Shown here: piece after piece, positions 9,688-16,343 of the stretch
Position numbering within the stretch: the stretch's first letter is position 1
Layout of the letters: the number at the start of each line of letters is the position of its first letter
Translations under genes and position numbers: made by a program
NCBI GenBank assembly: GCA_017458085.1
Contig: JAFTGE010000081.1
Location: 1-64,000 of the forward strand
DNA length: 64,000 bases
Source of the DNA: Oscillospiraceae bacterium
GTDB lineage: Bacteria > Bacillota > Clostridia > Oscillospirales > Oscillospiraceae
Direction of reading: 5' to 3'
The notes under the pieces: model-generated
What the model saw: only the letters and a program-made list of their open reading frames with translations
What the model was told of the DNA's origin: nothing
Database searches by the model: none

Positions 9688-11688
9688 TCACGAAAGATAA
9701 TCGTCAATTGCGGCGTAAACTTTTTTTACCGCGCCGGGGAGGTTTTCCTCGGCAAACTGCACGGCCGCGGCGCTGCGATTGCCGCCGCCACCGAGTTTTT
9801 CCATAATCAGCTGCACGTTCAGATCTCCGATGGAACGGGCCGAGGCAAAGACGCCGCCCTTTCCGTCCGGGCAGATAACAATGGACGCGTCGACCCCGGA
9901 GATGTTCAGCAGCTCGTCGGCCGCCATGGCCGCGACCACGCGCTCCTGCGGCTCCGTCGGGGCGGAGATGGCCACCTTGCGGTACAGCTCCACCTGCTCC
10001 AAGATCCGGTACTTGGCGACGGTATGGTCCATGTCGGCCTGGAACAGACGCTTGACGGCGGCGGTGTCCGCGCCGACCCGACGCAGGTAGGCTGCGGCGT
10101 CAAAGGTGCGCTCGCCGGTGCGCAGGGAGAAGCTCTTGGTGTCCAGCACAATGCCTGACAGCAGCGCCTCGGCTTCGCAGCGGAGCATGCTCATGGTTTC
10201 GGGCAGCTCCTGCAAAATCTCGGTCAGCAGCTCGCAGGCCGAGGAAGCATACGGCTCGATAAAGGCGAGGGCCGCGCCCTGGATATAGGTGGCGGCGACG
10301 CGGTGGTGGTCGATGACGGCCACGCGCTCGCAGGATTGGAGCAGCGCCGGGCAGTCCACCTGCTCGGGGCGGCTGGTGTCCACCACGACGAGCAGCGTGC
10401 CCTGCTCGGGCTTCGCGGGCACATCGGAGGGCGCGATAAAGGCGTCCTTATACTCCGGCTCCCGCCGCAGCATGTCGGCCAGGGAGACGGCGTTGGAGTG
10501 GACAATATCGGCCACGATGTTGTATCGAACGCCCAGCTGCCGCGCCACGCTGCACACGCCGACAGCGGCGCCGAAGCTGTCCAGATCGCCCATGCGGTGG
10601 CCCATGACCAGCACCCGGGAGGAGTCGCGCACCAGCTCGGCAAAGGCGTTGGCCATGACGCGGGACTTGACCTTGGTGCGTTTTTCCACCTCCAGCCCGC
10701 GGCCGCCGTAAAATTCGTAGCCCATGCGGTTTTTGATCACGGTCTGGTCGCCGCCGCGGGAGAGCGCCATTTCAGCGGCGGTGTCGGCAAATTGCAGCGC
10801 CTCGGAAAAATCCTCGCCCTCGGCGCCGAGGCCGATGCTGATGCTGGCGGTGATGCCCGAGGGACTGACGACCTCGTGGATGCGGTCGGTGATGTTGAAT
10901 TTCTCCGCCTTGAGCTTTTCCATGTGTTCATGGTCCATCAGCAGCAGATAGCGGTCGCGGTCATAGCGGCGGATGAAGCCGTCAAAGCCGGACACCCACT
11001 GGCTCAGCTGATCCTCGACCGCGTCGCGCAGGTCGTTTTTGACGCGGTCGGGCTGGTTTTTCATCAGCTCGTCCAGATTGTCGATGATAACCACGCCGGC
11101 CACGGGACGGGTGTTCTCATAGCGGATGCGGATGTCGTCGTATTCGGTGACGTCCACCCAATAGGTGATGCCCATGAAGGGGGCGTTTTCGCTGTCCTGA
11201 TCCTTGTCGGAGTGGATGATGCTGCCGTGCAGCTGATACTTGCGGCCCTGCACCTCCAGCAGCGTGGGGTAGCGGGTTTTCCCCTCCAGCAGCCACTTGC
11301 CGGAAAACTGCGGCACCAGCACCGCAAGGTTTGCGTCGAGCCTTGTGTCCGGCTCGCCGCACATGCGGAAAAACTCCTCGTTGCCCCATACGATCATCGC
11401 GTCGTCCAGGCGGAAGATCGCAATGGGCAGGGGAAAGCTCATGAGCGTGCTGCTCTTGGCGTTTTCGGTCTCATAGGTGAGGCTTTCAATATAGGAAGCC
11501 AGCTCCTTCTCCTTCCGCCGCCGGGTGATCAGCGAGACGATCAGCAGCAGCAGCACGGCCCCGGCCGCCGCCGCCGCGAGAATATATTCACGAAAATACA
11601 GCGCCGCCGCCGCGAACAGCACCAGGAAGATCAGCGGCAGCCTGCCCGGCTCCACCAGCTTGCGCAGCGTTTTGTTCAACGGGGACAC
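9688..11688 (-). CDS. gdpP: Cyclic-di-AMP phosphodiesterase GdpP (DHH family)
   Basis: The 666-residue membrane protein hydrolyses c-di-AMP and so affects osmotic and cell-wall homeostasis. It has two TM helices (about 17-32 and 36-55), a PAS-like domain (about 85-190), a degenerate GGDEF domain (about 195-320, without an intact GGDEF motif) and a DHH/DHHA1 module. Metal ligands are recognisable: H364, D368 and D370 in GHRMGDLDS, D437 in VVDTSRP, and D460-H461-H462 in VIDHH. The DHHA1 signature GGGGNRSAAA is near the C-terminus. It is the first gene of the gdpP-rplI-dnaB operon, with its own strong promoter. Confidence 0.95.
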   Translation of the reverse strand: MSPLNKTLRKLVEPGRLPLIFLVLFAAAALYFREYILAAAAAGAVLLLLIVSLITRRRKEKELASYIESLTYETENAKSSTLMSFPLPIAIFRLDDAMIVWGNEEFFRMCGEPDTRLDANLAVLVPQFSGKWLLEGKTRYPTLLEVQGRKYQLHGSIIHSDKDQDSENAPFMGITYWVDVTEYDDIRIRYENTRPVAGVVIIDNLDELMKNQPDRVKNDLRDAVEDQLSQWVSGFDGFIRRYDRDRYLLLMDHEHMEKLKAEKFNITDRIHEVVSPSGITASISIGLGAEGEDFSEALQFADTAAEMALSRGGDQTVIKNRMGYEFYGGRGLEVEKRTKVKSRVMANAFAELVRDSSRVLVMGHRMGDLDSFGAAVGVCSVARQLGVRYNIVADIVHSNAVSLADMLRREPEYKDAFIAPSDVPAKPEQGTLLVVVDTSRPEQVDCPALLQSCERVAVIDHHRVAATYIQGAALAFIEPYASSACELLTEILQELPETMSMLRCEAEALLSGIVLDTKSFSLRTGERTFDAAAYLRRVGADTAAVKRLFQADMDHTVAKYRILEQVELYRKVAISAPTEPQERVVAAMAADELLNISGVDASIVICPDGKGGVFASARSIGDLNVQLIMEKLGGGGNRSAAAVQFAEENLPGAVKKVYAAIDDYLS

Positions 11689-11723
11689 CTCCTCGGGACG
11701 GTTTCATTCGTACGTGATGTTAC

Positions 11724-11752
11724 ATTATACCAAATCTGGCCGCTGTTTACAA
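11724..11752 (-). promoter_or_regulatory. SigA-type promoter of the gdpP operon
   Basis: On the minus strand TTGTAA (-35, 11747-11752), a 17-bp spacer and a perfect TATAAT (-10, 11724-11729) lie about 36 bases upstream of the gdpP start. Confidence 0.85.
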
Positions 11753-11818
11753 TCATAAATTCCTTTTCCTGAAAGACACTAACAACAGATTCAAAAAATG
11801 GTGCGGGAGGAAAGAACG

Positions 11819-12847
11819 ATGAAAGCGATTATCATGGCGGGTGGGCTGGGAACGCGGCTGCGTGCGGTGACGGGGGAGCACCCCAAGCCGATGGCCCCGC
11901 TGCTGGGCAGGCCGATTATGGAGCATATCGTCCTCCTGCTGCGGGAGAACGGCTTTGATGAAATCTGTGTGACGCTGCGCTACCGGGCGGGGGAGATCAT
12001 GGCCCACTTCGGCGACGGCAGCCGCTTCGGTGTGAACATGCAGTACCGCATTGAGACAGTGCCCCGCGGCACCGCCGGCGGCGTCAGGGGCTGCCGGGAC
12101 TTTTATGCGGACGAGGACTTTCTCGTCATCAGCGGCGACGCCGCGTGCGATTTTGATTTAAAACGCCTGATGGACGAGCATAAGGCGCGCGGCGCGGCGG
12201 CGACCCTGGCGCTCTGCCGCAGCGCTTCGCCGCTGCGTTATGGTCTCGCTGTGACCGACGGGGAGGGGCGCATCCGTTCCTTTATCGAAAAACCCGCCTG
12301 GCCCCGCGTGGTCAGCGACCTGGTGAACACGGGCATTTATGTGCTTTCCCCGAAGGCGTTGGACACCGTGCCGGAGGACCGGCCCTGCGACTTCGGCGCG
12401 GAGCTGTTCCCCCAGCTGCTGCGGCGGGGGGAGCACCTGGCGGGCGTGGTGCTGGACGGGTACTGGACCGATATCGGAACGCCGGCGGCCTATTATCGCT
12501 GCTGTGTGGATGCGCTGGAAGGGCGGCTGCGGCTGGATCTGCCGGAGGCGTGGCGCGCAGCGGAGGAGGAGACAAGGGATGAGCCGGAGCCGGGCTACAC
12601 CGAGGAGCTGCCCTGCGATGACCGGGCGGGGCTCATGGGCGCCTTGTCGGAGCTGATGCTGGAGCTGGGCGCCGACTATGACGATGGCATTCGGCTGCAA
12701 GGCCGCGGCTACAGGCTGCATATCTGCCCCTCGGCCGCGCGTTCGGCGGTGAGACTTGCGGTGCAGAGCGAGGACGCGGAGTTTGCCAGATCCCTGTGTC
12801 TGTCGGCCCGGGCGGTGGCCGAGGCGCTGCAGCGGGGAGATGCTTGA
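11819..12847 (+). CDS. Sugar-phosphate nucleotidyltransferase with C-terminal phosphomutase-like segment
   Basis: The first ~235 residues are a nucleotidyltransferase domain (KAIIMAGGLGTRLR at the start, KPM motif, SGDAACDFDL metal site, IEKP, VNTGIYVLSP, YWTDIGTP), of the type that makes NDP-sugars such as GDP-mannose or dTDP/UDP-glucose. The last ~70 residues (DRAGLMGALSELMLELG...DDGIRLQG...LHICPSAARSAVRLAVQSEDAEFARSL) look like domain IV of phosphogluco/phosphomannomutases. Full-size fusions of these two enzymes exist, but mutase domains I-III are absent here. ATG 11819 is chosen over 11798 because GGGAGGAAAG precedes it. The sugar specificity cannot be read. Confidence 0.8.
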   Translation: MKAIIMAGGLGTRLRAVTGEHPKPMAPLLGRPIMEHIVLLLRENGFDEICVTLRYRAGEIMAHFGDGSRFGVNMQYRIETVPRGTAGGVRGCRDFYADEDFLVISGDAACDFDLKRLMDEHKARGAAATLALCRSASPLRYGLAVTDGEGRIRSFIEKPAWPRVVSDLVNTGIYVLSPKALDTVPEDRPCDFGAELFPQLLRRGEHLAGVVLDGYWTDIGTPAAYYRCCVDALEGRLRLDLPEAWRAAEEETRDEPEPGYTEELPCDDRAGLMGALSELMLELGADYDDGIRLQGRGYRLHICPSAARSAVRLAVQSEDAEFARSLCLSARAVAEALQRGDA

Positions 12848-12897
12848 CTTACCGCCGACTTCCCGGTAAAATAATATGGAACAGGATAAATGAAAAC

Positions 12898-12917
12898 GGC
12901 GTGCCGGCTGGCACGCC
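12898..12917. promoter_or_regulatory. Palindrome between nucleotidyltransferase and XRE gene
   Basis: GGCGTGCC and GGCACGCC arms (8 bp, perfect) flank a GGCT loop, 23 bases before the XRE start. No T-run follows, so it may be an operator or a weak terminator. Confidence 0.4.
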
Positions 12918-12939
12918 CGGTACATACAGGAGTACGATT

Positions 12940-13536
12940 TTGGAGCTTTCAGAACTCAAGCTGATCAGCGCCAGCAACATCATCCGGCTGCGCACCAATG
13001 CGGGGATGACACAGGCGGAGCTTGGCGCACAGCTGAACTATTCGGATAAATCCGTCTCCAAGTGGGAGCGGGGGGAGGCCATCCCAGACGCCTATGTCCT
13101 TACGCGCCTGGCGGAGCTTTTTGGCGTCAGCGTGGACTATCTGCTCTCCACCCACGATGCGTGGACGCCGCCGGAGGAGGAGCCTGCGCCGGCGCAGTAC
13201 AGCTTTGGCGTCATCACGGCGGTGGCCATCCTCGCCGTATGGACCATGGCGCTGACAGGCTTTGTGGTGCTGTGGCTGGTGGGCGTCATCTGGTGGCCGG
13301 TGTTCGCCGTGGCGCTGACGGTGTCGCTGCTGGCGTATCTGATCCTGCTGATCGTTTTTAAGCGGTGGCGGCCGCTGCGCTATGTGATCGCGGCCTTTGT
13401 AGCCAGCGTCTTTGTGCTGATCTATGTGCTGATCCTGCCGCTGGGCAACAACTGGCAGCTGTTTTTGATCCTGATCCCGGCGGAGATCCTGGTCTTTCTG
13501 GTCTTTCATATCCGCAAAAAGCCTCGAAAAAGATAA
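12940..13536 (+). CDS. XRE-family regulator fused to a four-helix membrane domain
   Basis: The frame extends upstream, but TTG 12940 (CAGGAG six bases before) gives a protein that begins right before the HTH; this start is inferred. Residues ~8-63 are a Cro/C1 HTH (NIIRLRTNAGMTQAELGAQLNYSDKSVSKWERG..PDAYVLTRLAELFGVSVDYLL). About four hydrophobic helices (residues ~90-190) and a basic C-terminus follow. Membrane-tethered XRE proteins of this kind are common in Clostridia; ligand and targets are unknown. Length 198 residues. Confidence 0.8.
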   Translation: MELSELKLISASNIIRLRTNAGMTQAELGAQLNYSDKSVSKWERGEAIPDAYVLTRLAELFGVSVDYLLSTHDAWTPPEEEPAPAQYSFGVITAVAILAVWTMALTGFVVLWLVGVIWWPVFAVALTVSLLAYLILLIVFKRWRPLRYVIAAFVASVFVLIYVLILPLGNNWQLFLILIPAEILVFLVFHIRKKPRKR

Positions 13537-13594
13537 CTCTACGATTCGTAGAGTGGCAAAAAACGGTGAGTAGAGTGAAATCTGCCCACCGTTT
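13536..13594 (+). terminator. Two hairpins after the XRE-membrane gene
   Basis: ACTCTACG and CGTAGAGT arms (13536-13554) begin at the stop codon, followed by AAACGGTG/CACCGTTT arms (13561-13594) and then CATTTTG. The second is a plausible weak terminator. The TAGAGT repeats between them could also bind protein. Confidence 0.45.
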
Positions 13595-13616
13595 CATTTT
13601 GTAGAGAAGCGCTCCC

Positions 13617-13645
13617 TTGCCGCAGGAACCAAAAAAGGATAAACT
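13617..13645 (+). promoter_or_regulatory. Likely promoter of the DegV gene
   Basis: TTGCCG (13617-13622), 17-bp spacer, TAAACT (13640-13645), about 35 bases before the ATG. Confidence 0.5.
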
Positions 13646-13679
13646 ATTATTATCATATTTAGCGAAAGGAAACCGTATC

Positions 13680-14567
13680 ATGTCTGATTATATTCTCAGC
13701 GGCTGCTCCGCGGCCGACCTGACCAAGGAACACTTCGAGAGCATCGATGTCAAGTACATCTGCTTCCACTTCATGCTCGACGGCCAGATCTACCCTGACG
13801 ATCTGGGACAGACCATTTCCGCCGACGAGCTTTACTCCCGCATGGCCAAGGGCGCGACGACCTCGACCTCCCAGGTCAACATCGCCGAGTATGTCGACTA
13901 CTTCTCCGCTTTCTGTGAGCAGGGGAAGGACATCGTCCATGTGACCCTCTCCTCCGGCATCTCCGGCACCTACGGCTCGGCCACGAACGCGGCCCTGATC
14001 GTCAAGGAACGCTATCCCGAGCGCAACATTTACATTGTCGACTCCCTGGCCGCCTCCTCCGGCTACGGCCTGCTGCTGGACACCGCCGCCGCCAAGCGCG
14101 ACGAGGGACTGAGCGCCGCGGAGCTGGCGGATTGGCTCGAGAAAAACAAGCTCAAGCTCAACCACTGGTTCTTCTCCACGGACCTTTCCAGCTATGTCCG
14201 CGGCGGCCGCATTTCCAAGACCGCGGCCTTCTTCGGCGGTGTGTTTGAGATCTGCCCCCTGCTGAACGTGGACTATCTGGGCCGCCTGATCCCCCGCAAA
14301 AAGGTGCGTACCAAGAAGAACGTCATCAAGGAGATCGTCCAGCGCATAGAGGATAACGCCGAGGACGGCCTGGACTACAGCGGCAAGTGCTTCATCTCCA
14401 TGTCCGCCTGCCGCGCTGACGCCGAGGCGGTGGCTTCCCTGATCGAGGCGAAGTTCCCCAAGCTCAACGGCAAGGTGCTCATCAACAACATCGGCGGTCT
14501 GATCGGCGCCCACACCGGCCCCGGCACTGTGGCCCTGTTCTTCTGGGGCAAGGAGCGCGTGGACTGA
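13680..14567 (+). CDS. DegV family fatty-acid-binding protein
   Basis: The 295-residue protein has the DegV fold. Family members bind a fatty acid, and some (FakB) present it to the kinase FakA for phosphorylation. Visible landmarks: early CSAADLT strand, GATTSTSQVN, the VTLSSGISGTYGSA motif (about residues 92-106), RNIYIVDSLAASSGYGLL, and GGRISKTAAF. The N-terminus begins MSDYILSGC rather than the more usual IVTDS, so the first strand differs from typical FakB. The start is supported by AAAGGAAA upstream. It is single-gene, ended by a strong hairpin. No fakA is in the window. Confidence 0.88.
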   Translation: MSDYILSGCSAADLTKEHFESIDVKYICFHFMLDGQIYPDDLGQTISADELYSRMAKGATTSTSQVNIAEYVDYFSAFCEQGKDIVHVTLSSGISGTYGSATNAALIVKERYPERNIYIVDSLAASSGYGLLLDTAAAKRDEGLSAAELADWLEKNKLKLNHWFFSTDLSSYVRGGRISKTAAFFGGVFEICPLLNVDYLGRLIPRKKVRTKKNVIKEIVQRIEDNAEDGLDYSGKCFISMSACRADAEAVASLIEAKFPKLNGKVLINNIGGLIGAHTGPGTVALFFWGKERVD

Positions 14568-14579
14568 AGTTTATATTCA

Positions 14580-14620
14580 AACAAGAAATGAGCCATCCAT
14601 CGGGTGGCTCATTTCTTGTT
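14580..14620. terminator. Bidirectional terminator
   Basis: A near-perfect stem of about 19 bp (AACAAGAAATGAGCC...GGCTCATTTCTTGTT) lies between convergent genes, with A- and T-rich ends serving both strands. Confidence 0.85.
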
Positions 14621-14634
14621 GGATCGATTCAACA

Positions 14635-14880
14635 CTAGTTGTACAGGGACGCCCCGCCCTTCACGGTCTCGTCCCGCAGCGCCAGGTGCTGCTGTTCCAG
14701 GGCCTTCCACTGCTGCTCCAGCTCGTTGAATTCATTGTAGGCCCGCTTCATCTCGTCGGAGTCATAGGAAACACCCTGCCCCACCAGTTCCTTGAGCCGC
14801 GTCCGCGCTGCCTCCAGATCCACACCCAGGCTGTACAGCCTTGCCGCCGAAGCCAGTAATAAATTGTTTCTATAATCCAT
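14635..14880 (-). CDS. Small helical protein of unknown function
   Basis: From ATG 14880 it has 81 residues; a GTG at 14892 would add four. It is almost entirely helical and probably coiled coil (SAARLYSLGVDLEAARTRLKELVGQG..., then EFNELEQQWKALEQQHLALRDE). The GTGAGG before the ATG is close for a ribosome binding site, so the start is uncertain. It is divergent from a small XRE gene and shares its operator region with it, which suggests co-regulation. No family is recognised. Confidence 0.6.
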   Translation of the reverse strand: MDYRNNLLLASAARLYSLGVDLEAARTRLKELVGQGVSYDSDEMKRAYNEFNELEQQWKALEQQHLALRDETVKGGASLYN

Positions 14881-14904
14881 ATCCTCACCCACAACTTTTT
14901 CTGC

Positions 14905-14972
14905 TTGTCCTGTTATAGGACAAGAAATCTTGCTATGTAGTTTACGCTTATCTTTGTCCTAAGTCAAGACAA
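14905..14972. promoter_or_regulatory. Pair of 19-bp operators in the divergent XRE region
   Basis: Two sites share the form TTGTC-N9-GACAA: 14905-14923 and 14954-14972, with starts 49 bases apart. The second overlaps the AAAGGAG ribosome binding site of the XRE gene. Dyad form and position fit binding by the encoded XRE repressor and control of both divergent genes. Confidence 0.65.
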
Positions 14973-14986
14973 AGGAGCGTGCAATT

Positions 14987-15226
14987 ATGGCAAGGATTAT
15001 TGACGGGAAAGCCCAAAACATGGTTGGCGATAAAGTTCGGAAGCTGCGTACAGAACAGAAGATGAGTCAGCAAATGCTCTCAGATCGTTTGGAGACCCTT
15101 GCGATTTATATCTGTCGCGGCTCCATTTCTCGCATTGAGGACAAGCAGCGCACGGTAACGGACATTGAGCTGTATGGCTTGGCAAAGGTACTTGGTGTTT
15201 CGATCGAGGAACTGTTTCGGGAGTAA
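14987..15226 (+). CDS. Small XRE-family transcriptional regulator
   Basis: The 79 residues are essentially one HTH domain (VGDKVRKLRTEQKMSQQMLSDRLETLAIYICRGSISRIEDKQRTVTDIELYGLAKVLGVSIEELF). The loop between HTH helices 2 and 3 is a few residues longer than in standard Cro/C1 proteins, a form seen in many Clostridia regulators. AAGGAG lies seven to eight bases before the ATG. It probably binds the two TTGTC-N9-GACAA dyads upstream and represses itself and the divergent helical gene. Confidence 0.8.
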   Translation: MARIIDGKAQNMVGDKVRKLRTEQKMSQQMLSDRLETLAIYICRGSISRIEDKQRTVTDIELYGLAKVLGVSIEELFRE

Positions 15227-15391
15227 TACCGTTCAGACCAATAATTCAATGTAACAAGCAATGGATATAAGCTTGCCGAGAGAGTAAAAGTCCTGCGAGA
15301 GACGAGGATATCAAAAAGAAGCATCGAAGTTGCCCCGTTCATTTCATCAGACGCGAGCTCAGCGTCAGCGGGTCGCGTCTGAAAAGGAAAA

Positions 15392-15450
15392 ACAAAACCG
15401 CCGGTCGATGTGACGGTGCTTGCGCCGTCATATGACCTTGCGGTTTCGTT
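15392..15450 (-). terminator. Second terminator, behind the duplicated tRNA-Glu 3' end
   Basis: On the minus strand, ACGAAACCGC pairs with GCGGTTTTGT and is followed by TTTTCC. A smaller inner stem, GACGGCGCAAGCACCGTC, lies in the loop. It starts a few bases after the tRNA copy and the bases CGTC. Confidence 0.55.
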
Positions 15451-15456
15451 TTGACG

Positions 15457-15476
15457 TGGTGACCCGTACGGGACTC
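15457..15476 (-). repeat. Isolated copy of the tRNA-Glu 3' end
   Basis: GAGTCCCGTACGGGTCACCA (minus strand) is identical to the last 20 bases of the tRNA-Glu gene at 15610-15629, including CCA. No other tRNA sequence accompanies it. The spacing between copies is 153 bases. Confidence 0.9.
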
Positions 15477-15570
15477 CCCGCCTGCGGGCGGGCCGGGGCG
15501 CGGCTCTGACATGCCCCCGGCATGTCATTCACTCCCGCGCCCTTCGAGTCCCGCGAGAGACGAGAATATC

Positions 15571-15609
15571 AAAAAGAAGCAATCCGCCATCCGGCGGATT
15601 GCTTCTTTT
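15571..15609 (-). terminator. Terminator of the tRNA-Met/tRNA-Glu operon
   Basis: AAAAAGAAGCAATCCGCC pairs perfectly with its complement around an ATCC-type loop, directly after the CCA of tRNA-Glu, and ends in CTTCTTTTT on the minus strand. Confidence 0.85.
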
Positions 15610-15684
15610 TGGTGACCCGTACGGGACTCGAACCCATGTTACCGCCGTGAAAGGGCGGTGTCTTAACCACTTGACCAACGGGCC
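15610..15684 (-). tRNA. tRNA-Glu (UUC)
   Basis: A 75-base cloverleaf read on the minus strand. The acceptor begins GGCCCGT, the anticodon stem CCGCC/GGCGG encloses the loop CTTTCAC (anticodon TTC), the T-arm holds GGTTCGAGTCC, and CCA is encoded. It is second in an operon after tRNA-Met. Confidence 0.95.
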
Positions 15685-15689
15685 GTATA

Positions 15690-15718
15690 AAAGGCGCAGC
15701 AAGATGTGCTGCGCCTTT
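15690..15718 (-). other. Hairpin between tRNA-Met and tRNA-Glu
   Basis: AAAGGCGCAGC and GCTGCGCCTTT arms (11 bp) with a 7-nt loop fill nearly the whole 35-base gap between the two tRNAs. It may be a processing signal or an attenuator; no real T-run follows. Confidence 0.6.
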
Positions 15719-15719
15719 A

Positions 15720-15796
15720 TGGTAGCGGCACCTGGATTTGAACCGGGGACACTCCGGGTATGAACCGAATGCTCTAGCCAGCTGAGCTATGCCGCC
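15720..15796 (-). tRNA. tRNA-Met (CAU), elongator type
   Basis: A 77-base cloverleaf with acceptor GGCGGCA, anticodon loop TTCATAC (anticodon CAT) and encoded CCA. The anticodon stem TTCGG/CCGGA lacks the three G-C pairs of initiator tRNA. The acceptor sequence resembles elongator Met rather than tRNA-Ile2, which also has a CAU anticodon gene; that choice is an inference. Confidence 0.9.
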
Positions 15797-15820
15797 ATGT
15801 GTTCTGAGAACAGCATAGGA

Positions 15821-15849
15821 ATTGTAACAGAATGATTGCTCTTTGTCAA
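15821..15849 (-). promoter_or_regulatory. Promoter of the tRNA-Met/tRNA-Glu operon
   Basis: Perfect TTGACA (15844-15849), 17-bp spacer and TACAAT (15821-15826) on the minus strand, 24 bases before tRNA-Met. Confidence 0.9.
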
Positions 15850-15900
15850 CACCCATTTTGAAAAAAACCGGACAATTTTGAGAAAATCGAAAAGTTCCTC

Positions 15901-15929
15901 TTGAAATGTCCAAAGAGATGTGATAGTAT
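15901..15929 (+). promoter_or_regulatory. Promoter of tRNA-Val
   Basis: TTGAAA (15901-15906), 17-bp spacer and TAGTAT (15924-15929), 11 bases before the tRNA. Confidence 0.75.
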
Positions 15930-15940
15930 GTACAAGCTAC

Positions 15941-16017
15941 GGAGGGTTAGCTCAGCTGGTTAGAGCGTCCGCCTCACACGCGGAAGGTCGACGGTTCGAG
16001 TCCGCCACTCTCCACCA
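15941..16017 (+). tRNA. tRNA-Val (CAC)
   Basis: A 77-base cloverleaf: acceptor GGAGGGT, D-arm TAGCTCAGCTGG, anticodon loop CTCACAC (CAC), T-loop TTCGAGT and encoded CCA. The T-stem as read (GACGG/CCGCC) contains an A-C mismatch where G-C/A-T pairing is expected, so the T-arm is slightly imperfect. Confidence 0.92.
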
Positions 16018-16053
16018 AACAGACAGCCCCGCCTTTTGGCGGGGCTGTCTGTT
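16018..16053 (+). terminator. First terminator after tRNA-Val
   Basis: AACAGACAGCCCCGCC pairs perfectly (16 bp) with its complement around a TTTT loop, directly after CCA. Only GTTT follows as T-tract. Confidence 0.75.
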
Positions 16054-16183
16054 TGGTGAAGAACGGACGAGAACCGGAGGTTCGATACGTGAGGCTCCAA
16101 AAAAGCAAGCATTGCGCCGCTTTTTGGCTAAGCCGAACTTATGCATGCGAGCAAAGCGAGCCGCAGTCCGCCACTCTCCACCA
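16054..16183 (+). repeat. Spacer ending in an isolated copy of the tRNA-Val 3' end
   Basis: About 110 bases without coding capacity end in AGTCCGCCACTCTCCACCA (16165-16183), identical to the last 19 bases of tRNA-Val (15999-16017). The A-C mismatch-bearing CCGCC is copied as well. The same arrangement occurs at tRNA-Glu. The rest of this gap, up to 16273, holds only the second terminator. Confidence 0.85.
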
Positions 16184-16184
16184 C

Positions 16185-16222
16185 GTCGTCGCAAGCTGCA
16201 TATCGCTTGCGGCGACTTTTTT
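16185..16222 (+). terminator. Second terminator, behind the tRNA-Val 3' copy
   Basis: GTCGTCGCAAGC pairs with GCTTGCGGCGAC (one G-U) and is followed by TTTTTT. This is a stronger intrinsic terminator than the one right after the tRNA. Confidence 0.85.
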
Positions 16223-16273
16223 ATGCCATGTACCGCAGAATTCTTAAAAATCCTGAAAATGCTGCCCGGAGCA

Positions 16274-16302
16274 TTGTCCGACAGAGAGGTCTGTGATAAA
16301 CT
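16274..16302 (+). promoter_or_regulatory. Possible promoter of the lipoprotein gene
   Basis: TTGTCC (16274-16279), 17-bp spacer, TAAACT (16297-16302), 41 bases before the start codon. Confidence 0.5.
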
Positions 16303-16343
16303 GAGCCTGTCTGAAGAGAACAGGAACCCATAGGAGTAACAAC

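Larger units (their letters stand above)
15227..15609. other. Non-coding stretch with hairpins and duplicated tRNA-Glu flank
   Basis: No gene is seen here. It holds an imperfect stem CAGACGCGA/TCGCGTCTG near 15350-15390, a terminator-like structure, a GC-rich segment and a copy of the tRNA-Glu 3' end. A direct repeat GCGAGAGACGAGRATATC-AAAAAGAAGC occurs near 15294-15324 and 15553-15580. The layout repeats the tRNA-Glu downstream region twice. Confidence 0.7.

Noticed and set aside
10303..11772. 489-codon plus-strand frame opposite gdpP
   Set aside because: Shadow of gdpP, which has all expected motifs.
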